Positions 58,994 to 64,000 of a stretch of 64,000 bases of DNA are shown here, in pieces. Source of the DNA: Flavobacterium hibisci (lineage in GTDB: Bacteria > Bacteroidota > Bacteroidia > Flavobacteriales > Flavobacteriaceae); the NCBI RefSeq assembly GCF_020026925.1, contig NZ_JAIQDW010000020.1, positions 1-64,000 of the forward strand, written 5' to 3'. A model generated the notes under the pieces. It was not told where the DNA came from. It searched no databases and saw only the letters and a program-made list of their open reading frames with translations. The position numbers and the translations under genes were made by a program. Every line of letters starts with the position of its first letter. Position 1 is the first letter of the stretch.

Positions 58994-60682
58994 ATGTTGG
59001 ATTTTCGCAATTTTAGAATTCTTTTTTTAATATCATTTTTCTGTATCGCTGCATTTGGCCAAAAGAAAGTTTTTACTGAAAAAGAATTATTAAAACTTTA
59101 TAACGAGGCAACCACAAATCTTCACAAAGAAGATTATGAAAAATCATTAATACAATCCAGATTACTGCTAAATCACTCTCTTTTATCACAGAATTATAAT
59201 TTAATAGGAAAAGCATACAATACAATTGCAGCCAATTTTGATGGCATCTCAGAACCAGACAAAGCCCTTTTTTATTACCAAAAAAGCTTAATATATGCAG
59301 AAAAATCAAATGATTTAGAACTTCAGAACTGGCTATACAACAATATTGGAAACATTTATTGTTTTGATAAAAAGAAATATGAAAAAGGAATTTCGTATTA
59401 TATTAAATCATTATATTTCAGCAAATCAACCAAAGATTCTTCACAACTTTTTTTCACTAAGCTTAATATAGCCTGGGCCTATTTTGATATTGGACGTTTC
59501 TCAGAGGGATATCCTTATCTAAAATATATCAATAAATATAACGATAAATACGGCATGGAAACCACAGCCGCCGTTACCAACATGCTTAATGGCATGTACT
59601 ATAGTTATATAAAAGATAATCCTAAAGCAGATTACAATTTCAAAAAGGGTATTGAAAATGCCATAAAATACGATGAAAAAACTGATTTATCCTATATCTA
59701 TCAGGAATATTCGAAATTTTTATCTAAAAATAAAAAATTTGAAGCCGCTTATAAAAACTTAAGCGCTTTTCAACAATTAAACGACGAAATTAATCTTCAG
59801 GATAAAGCAAAAAAAGCAAAAATTGCAGGAATAAATCTCGAAATTGACGAATACAAAAGAGAGATAGACAAAATGGGTATTGAAAGTAAAAAACGGGAAA
59901 AATTATTTCACTCTGAAAGTGCCCGCAAAAACAAGATGACAACTATCATCTTATCATTATTCCTTATTAGCCTTATCTTATTTTACTTTTTCTATCAAAA
60001 CACAAAACTGAAACAAAAAAACAGAATTAAAGACATTCAGAATAAAATAAATCAAAACCTAATCAATGCTACTATTGACGGTCAGGAAAACGAACGAAAA
60101 AAAATTGCTTTATTTTTGCATGATACTATAAGTGCTTCATTATCTTCGGCCGGAATGCATTTGAATGTTTTTTTATCTCAACACAGTAGTCTGCCTGCTG
60201 AGATTACAAAAACAAAATTAATTTTAGACGAAACCCATGATAAGGTCAGAGATCTTTCCCATGATCTTATTCCTACCTTATTGGCACGTTTTGGCTTATT
60301 ATATGCCCTGGATGACTTATGCGAAAAATATTCAAATTCCACATTACATTTTGAATATCAAAACACCATTCCAATCAAGAAGAGGTATACCGAAAAATTT
60401 GAAACCAGGCTTTATTTTATCATTTCTGAGCTTTTAAACAACGTCATAAAGCATAGTGATGCAAGTAAAGCATTAGTTTGCCTGATTGAAAACCATAACG
60501 AGATGATTATTGAAATTACAGATAACGGAAAAGGATTTGATATTAACAAATTCAATTTTGTGGAGGGATTTGGTCTCCATCAGATTAAAGCCAGAATAAA
60601 TAATTTGAATGGGCAATTTGATGTCAAATCTAAAATTAATGAAGGAACCTCAATTAATATAAGTGTTCCATTAAATAGCTAA
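58994..60682 (+). CDS. TPR-containing HisKA_3 sensor histidine kinase, copy 1
   Basis: The 562 residues from the ATG at 58994 start with a signal peptide. TPR repeats fill about residues 35-270 (periplasmic). A coiled coil and one transmembrane segment (ILSLFLISLILFYFFYQNTK, about 319-338) follow. The HisKA_3 box has the phospho-His in ALFLHDTISASLSSAGMH (His376), and the HATPase domain has ELLNNVIKHS (N box) and ITDNGKGFD (G1). A start at TTG 58988 would add two residues. The ligand sensed by the TPRs is unknown. Confidence 0.9.
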   Translation: MLDFRNFRILFLISFFCIAAFGQKKVFTEKELLKLYNEATTNLHKEDYEKSLIQSRLLLNHSLLSQNYNLIGKAYNTIAANFDGISEPDKALFYYQKSLIYAEKSNDLELQNWLYNNIGNIYCFDKKKYEKGISYYIKSLYFSKSTKDSSQLFFTKLNIAWAYFDIGRFSEGYPYLKYINKYNDKYGMETTAAVTNMLNGMYYSYIKDNPKADYNFKKGIENAIKYDEKTDLSYIYQEYSKFLSKNKKFEAAYKNLSAFQQLNDEINLQDKAKKAKIAGINLEIDEYKREIDKMGIESKKREKLFHSESARKNKMTTIILSLFLISLILFYFFYQNTKLKQKNRIKDIQNKINQNLINATIDGQENERKKIALFLHDTISASLSSAGMHLNVFLSQHSSLPAEITKTKLILDETHDKVRDLSHDLIPTLLARFGLLYALDDLCEKYSNSTLHFEYQNTIPIKKRYTEKFETRLYFIISELLNNVIKHSDASKALVCLIENHNEMIIEITDNGKGFDINKFNFVEGFGLHQIKARINNLNGQFDVKSKINEGTSINISVPLNS

Positions 60683-60688
60683 AAAAAA

Positions 60689-60716
60689 CGCTTCAAAAAT
60701 GAAGCGCCTTTTTATT
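60689..60716 (+). terminator. terminator after kinase copy 1
   Basis: CGCTTCA / TGAAGCG with a four-nt A-rich loop is followed by CCTTTTTATTTT. It stops transcription before the small minus-strand gene and the second kinase. Confidence 0.8.
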
Positions 60717-60768
60717 TTTCTAATGTTATGCAATCCTTAAAAAGATTTTTTTTAAAGGATGCAACTAT

Positions 60769-60918
60769 CTAGGCATCCGTTTTTCCGCCTTTTCTATCAT
60801 TTTCTGGTTGATTTTTTTCTTCCTCTTTTGTTTCCTCTTCATCTGCAAAAAAATAGGTAGTTTGTTCTTCACCCGCTAAATCTTGAATTTCCTCTACTTC
60901 TAAAAATCTCTTTGTCAT
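60769..60918 (-). CDS. small acidic hypothetical protein
   Basis: A 49-residue ORF begins MTKRFLEVEEIQDLAGEEQT. Its centre is very acidic (FFADEEETKEEEK) and the tail polar and basic. It lies on the opposite strand between the two duplicated kinase genes. There is no signal peptide, Cys or known motif. The balanced start and a clear ATG make translation plausible. The function is unknown. Confidence 0.5.
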   Translation of the reverse strand: MTKRFLEVEEIQDLAGEEQTTYFFADEEETKEEEKNQPENDRKGGKTDA

Positions 60919-61129
60919 AATTGGTTTGTTTTAGTTAATATTTAAATTTTAGTCTCATTTTACAATTTCAAGATATTCCTAATTGACACCTCATAAGTAA
61001 TTCAACCTTAACACCTGATAATAATTGCATTACAATAATAATATATTTTTTTTAATAAGAATAAATTTAATTATTAAATTTGAAACAAAATGTTGTAAAA
61101 CAAACCACACAAATAATTCTATATTGTAA

Positions 61130-62824
61130 ATGCATCAAGTCCGGGTTATTTTTCTATCGCTTATTTTACTAATTTGTTTTAGCAGCAATTTTTATTCTCA
61201 AAACAAAATCCTTCCTAAAAATGAAATTGAGAAATTAGTAACAGATGCGACTAAAAACTGGAAAATACATGACTATGAAAAATCATTGAGACAATCCAGA
61301 ACTGCTTTAAAAAACGCTATTGCTATTAATGACAATTATCTGATTGCAAGGTGTTACAATCTAATTGGCGTAAATTTTGATGACTTGCTTATGCTTGATA
61401 AAGCATATCCATTTTATATAAAAGCTTTATATTATATTGATAAAACAGAAAACAATATTTTAAAAAGTAAAATCCACAACAATTTAGCTAATATCTGTTT
61501 TTTTGAAAAAAAGCAATATAATGAAGGGATATTTCATTATAAAAAAGCTCTTGAATACAGTAATAAGGCATCTGATAAAGCTAAAATATACCTTAGAAAA
61601 CTTAATATTACCTGGGCCTATTTTGAGGTGGGAAATTTCAAAGAAAGTTTAGAATATTTTAAATATATAAATGAATTTAAACAACACGGAGATCAATCAA
61701 CCCAGGTTGCCTTTAATATGTTAAATGGAATTTATTATGATCATAAAAATGATACCGTAAAAGCAAATTTTTATTTCTCGAAGGCAATTGCATTAGGAAA
61801 TAAAAGTGATGAGAAGTTTGATTTATCGATAGCCCATCAAAAATATGCTTCTTTTTTATTTAAAAATAAGAATTATAAAAAGGCCTACGAAAATATAATA
61901 GAATTCAATCGCATTACGAATGAAATTGCTGATTTAGCAAAACAAAAAAAAACAAAACTTGCCGGGGTTAATCTTGAGCTGGACGAATTTAAAAGAGAAG
62001 TAGATAAAATTGAGGCTGAATACAAAAAAAAGCAACAAATATTACAAAGAGAACAATCACGGCATAAAAAGGTATTCAGTATAATTGTTGTTTTATTTCT
62101 CATTATCACTATTCTTTTTTATTTTTTTTATCAAAATACAAAACTGAAACAAAAAAACAAGATAAAAAATATTCAGAATAAAATACACCAGAATATAATT
62201 AATGCCAGCATTGACGGACAGGAGAGCGAACGAAAAAGAGTTGCCTTATTTTTGCACGACACCATTAGTGCCTCACTCTCATCTGCAGGTATGCATTTGA
62301 ATGTGTTTTTATCTCAAAACAACGCTGTTCCTGATGAAATCATAAAAACAAAATTTATTCTGGACGAAACACATGATAAACTTAGAGATCTTTCACATGA
62401 CCTCCTTCCTACTTTATTAGTTCGTTTCGGATTATTATATGCCCTTGATGATTTATGCGAAAAATACTCTAATTCTACATTACATTTTGAATATCAGAAT
62501 ACCATTTCAAGTAAAAAAAGATATGCTGAAAAATTTGAAACCAGACTCTATTTTATTATTTCTGAACTACTCAATAATATTATAAAACATAGCAAGGCCA
62601 CACGGGCTGAAGTTTCATTATCAGAAACAGAAAGCCATAAACATTTGATTATCAAAATTACGGATAACGGAAAAGGATTTGATATTAATGATTTTAATTT
62701 TGTGGAAGGATTTGGACTTAATCAGATAAAAGCCCGAATAAATAACCTGAATGGACAATTTGATGTAAAATCAAAGATTAACGAGGGGACTTCCATTAAA
62801 ATAACGGTTCCTCTTTGTGATTGA
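61130..62824 (+). CDS. TPR-containing HisKA_3 sensor histidine kinase, copy 2
   Basis: The 564-residue paralogue of the kinase at 58994 has the same order of parts: signal (MHQVRVIFLSLILLICFSSN), TPR repeats, coiled coil, one transmembrane segment (FSIIVVLFLIITILFYFFY), His376 in ALFLHDTISASLSSAGMH, and the HATPase domain with ELLNNIIKHS and ITDNGKGFD. The kinase core is nearly identical to copy 1, while the TPR sensor is much more diverged. The pair looks like a tandem duplication with a new signal input and a shared response regulator. Confidence 0.9.
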   Translation: MHQVRVIFLSLILLICFSSNFYSQNKILPKNEIEKLVTDATKNWKIHDYEKSLRQSRTALKNAIAINDNYLIARCYNLIGVNFDDLLMLDKAYPFYIKALYYIDKTENNILKSKIHNNLANICFFEKKQYNEGIFHYKKALEYSNKASDKAKIYLRKLNITWAYFEVGNFKESLEYFKYINEFKQHGDQSTQVAFNMLNGIYYDHKNDTVKANFYFSKAIALGNKSDEKFDLSIAHQKYASFLFKNKNYKKAYENIIEFNRITNEIADLAKQKKTKLAGVNLELDEFKREVDKIEAEYKKKQQILQREQSRHKKVFSIIVVLFLIITILFYFFYQNTKLKQKNKIKNIQNKIHQNIINASIDGQESERKRVALFLHDTISASLSSAGMHLNVFLSQNNAVPDEIIKTKFILDETHDKLRDLSHDLLPTLLVRFGLLYALDDLCEKYSNSTLHFEYQNTISSKKRYAEKFETRLYFIISELLNNIIKHSKATRAEVSLSETESHKHLIIKITDNGKGFDINDFNFVEGFGLNQIKARINNLNGQFDVKSKINEGTSIKITVPLCD

Positions 62825-62880
62825 GTTTCTTAGTGTTTAGTGGTTAATTCTTCGTTATTTTTGTTTTGAGTCACTACTAT

Positions 62881-63378
62881 TTAAACTCTTTTATCTATTT
62901 CAATGATTTCTAAATCTTTTATTTTGTCTCCTTCAATTACAAAGCGCAACATTGTTCTTACCTGATGGAAACCGCTTTTGCCTGCTGCTCCCGGATTCAT
63001 ATGCAGCAGATTATTTTTTTTATCAAATATCACCTTTAAAATATGTGAATGCCCACAAATGAATAAATTTGGGGGATTGCTTTGTATTTCTTCTCTAATC
63101 GCTGGATTATATTTTCCGGGATATCCGCCGATGTGGGTAATCCAAACTGAAACGTCTTCACAAAAAAACCGATTGTGAAGCGGAAATTCTAACCGTGCTT
63201 GCGTATCATCTATATTTCCATAAACACAACGAAGCGGCTTTATTTTTTTGATGGAGTCAGTAACATTCAGATCCCCAATATCGCCTGCATGCCATACTTC
63301 ATCAGCCTGAGCAACATATTTTAGAATTGTGTCATCAATATGGCTGTGCGTATCTGAAAGCAGGAGGATTTTTTTCAT
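62881..63378 (-). CDS. YfcE/MJ0936-type metallophosphoesterase
   Basis: The 165-residue calcineurin-like phosphodiesterase shows the metal ligands in order: LLSDTHSH (Asp, His), HAGDIGD, YGNIDD (Asn), ITHIGG and CGHSHI, then NPGAAG. It would hydrolyse small phosphodiesters in the cytoplasm. Convergent with the kinase and divergent from truA. The gap to truA contains AT-rich text and CTAAGATACTAAG, a repeat word. Confidence 0.9.
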   Translation of the reverse strand: MKKILLLSDTHSHIDDTILKYVAQADEVWHAGDIGDLNVTDSIKKIKPLRCVYGNIDDTQARLEFPLHNRFFCEDVSVWITHIGGYPGKYNPAIREEIQSNPPNLFICGHSHILKVIFDKKNNLLHMNPGAAGKSGFHQVRTMLRFVIEGDKIKDLEIIEIDKRV

Positions 63379-63613
63379 TTTTTTGTAAAGGAACTAAATT
63401 TATGAAGCGCTAAGATACTAAGATTTTGAGAAAATAATTTAATGGAGCAACAATACAGAGATTCTTAACATTTGATCAATAAGTTATATTCCAATCTATG
63501 CTTATGATGAATTTAAAACCAATTTTCCATGATAAAGACCTTAGCTTCTTATCAACTTAAACCTTAGCAACTTTTTTTCGTACCTTTGCAGCTCAGAACC
63601 CCTGTACCTTAAA

Positions 63614-64000
63614 ATGAGATATTTTATTCACTTTGCTTATAACGGAACACATTATCACGGCTGGCAATTTCAGCCGAATGCATCGTCAGTTCAGGAGACT
63701 TTAAATAAGGCACTTTCTGTTTTGCTGAATTCTACGATAAATGTAATGGGTGCCGGAAGAACGGATACTGGTGTTCACGCCTCAGAAATGTACGGGCATT
63801 TTGATTTTGAAAAGTCTATTGATGTTCCGGTTTTGGTACACAAACTCAATTCGTATTTACCAAAAGACATTGCCATTTTTGACATTATTTTAGTTCATGA
63901 TGACGCCCATTGTCGGTTTGACGCTACCAAAAGAACGTATGAATACCATATCAATACAGTTAAAAATCCGTTTTTAGAGGGACTAAGCTGGTATATGAAT
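63614..64000 (+). CDS. truA: tRNA pseudouridine(38-40) synthase TruA (5' part, cut by window edge)
   Basis: 129 codons from the ATG at 63614 are visible. The family start MRYFIHFAYNGTHYHGWQFQ is seen, then VQETLNKALSVLLNST and the catalytic Asp in GAGRTDTGVHASEM (about residue 55). TruA makes pseudouridine at positions 38-40 of the tRNA anticodon stem-loop. The C-terminal half lies beyond the window. TACCTTTG at 63581-63588 is a likely -7 element. Confidence 0.93.
   Translation, partial: MRYFIHFAYNGTHYHGWQFQPNASSVQETLNKALSVLLNSTINVMGAGRTDTGVHASEMYGHFDFEKSIDVPVLVHKLNSYLPKDIAIFDIILVHDDAHCRFDATKRTYEYHINTVKNPFLEGLSWYMN

Overview
The window looks like a chromosomal segment of a Flavobacterium-type Bacteroidota bacterium. 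The evidence is low GC, promoters of the Bacteroidetes type (TTG, 17-23 nt spacer, TAnnTTTG) before several genes and RNA operons, few Shine-Dalgarno sites, two SusC/SusD pairs, and families typical of Flavobacteriia (DUF4293 beside rho, DUF3667, a long Asn-rich Rho).

Layout. The left edge (1-200) is the promoter and leader of an rRNA operon that reads out of the window. A worn stretch (about 240-6900) holds a serine-recombinase remnant, an ISL3-type transposase remnant, and a LodA/LodB-like quinoprotein oxidase pair whose LodA part is fused to a catalase-like domain. A tRNA Ser-Pro-Arg operon follows. From 7.4 to 18.3 kb there are mostly single genes: thiolase, NlpC/P60 peptidase, a SUKH-like protein, an AraC regulator with an aldo/keto reductase, an mdaB/ygiN-like quinone pair, a methyltransferase, a LysR regulator, a DUF2130 protein and a histone-H1-like basic protein. 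Several dispersed palindromic repeat families lie between them. From 18.4 to 26.2 kb a minus-strand operon encodes almost the whole molybdenum cofactor pathway (moeA, mobA, moaD, moeB, moaE, a moaC-moaB fusion, moaA) plus a siroheme methyltransferase (cobA) and a TauE/SafE transporter. No molybdoenzyme is in the window.

The most interesting part is 26.6-45.8 kb. Two SusC-SusD-sulfatase operons carry three formylglycine-type sulfatases. The first also has two microproteins, a fatty-acid-hydroxylase-family membrane protein, a rhodanese/thioredoxin protein and a YeiH-family transporter. Each operon starts from the same perfect promoter and has a 430-475 nt leader. Each leader holds two tiny ORFs ending in cysteine runs (SCCCMCFCC and HNCCCK in one; MCGCC and SSC in the other) and then a conserved, covarying RNA fold with an identical GCGGCAAC loop. 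I infer that this is cysteine-sensing control of a sulfur-scavenging system: when cysteine is scarce, ribosome stalling on the Cys codons would switch on uptake and desulfation of sulfated organics.

From 45.8 to 50 kb come trehalose synthesis (fused OtsA-OtsB) and a GH15 hydrolase. The rest holds ornithine aminotransferase with a divergent Lrp regulator, a dienelactone hydrolase, an M28 peptidase, rho, a LuxR-type response regulator with two tandemly duplicated TPR histidine kinases, a phosphodiesterase, and the start of truA at the right edge. Identities come from reading motifs in the sequence; no database search was run.
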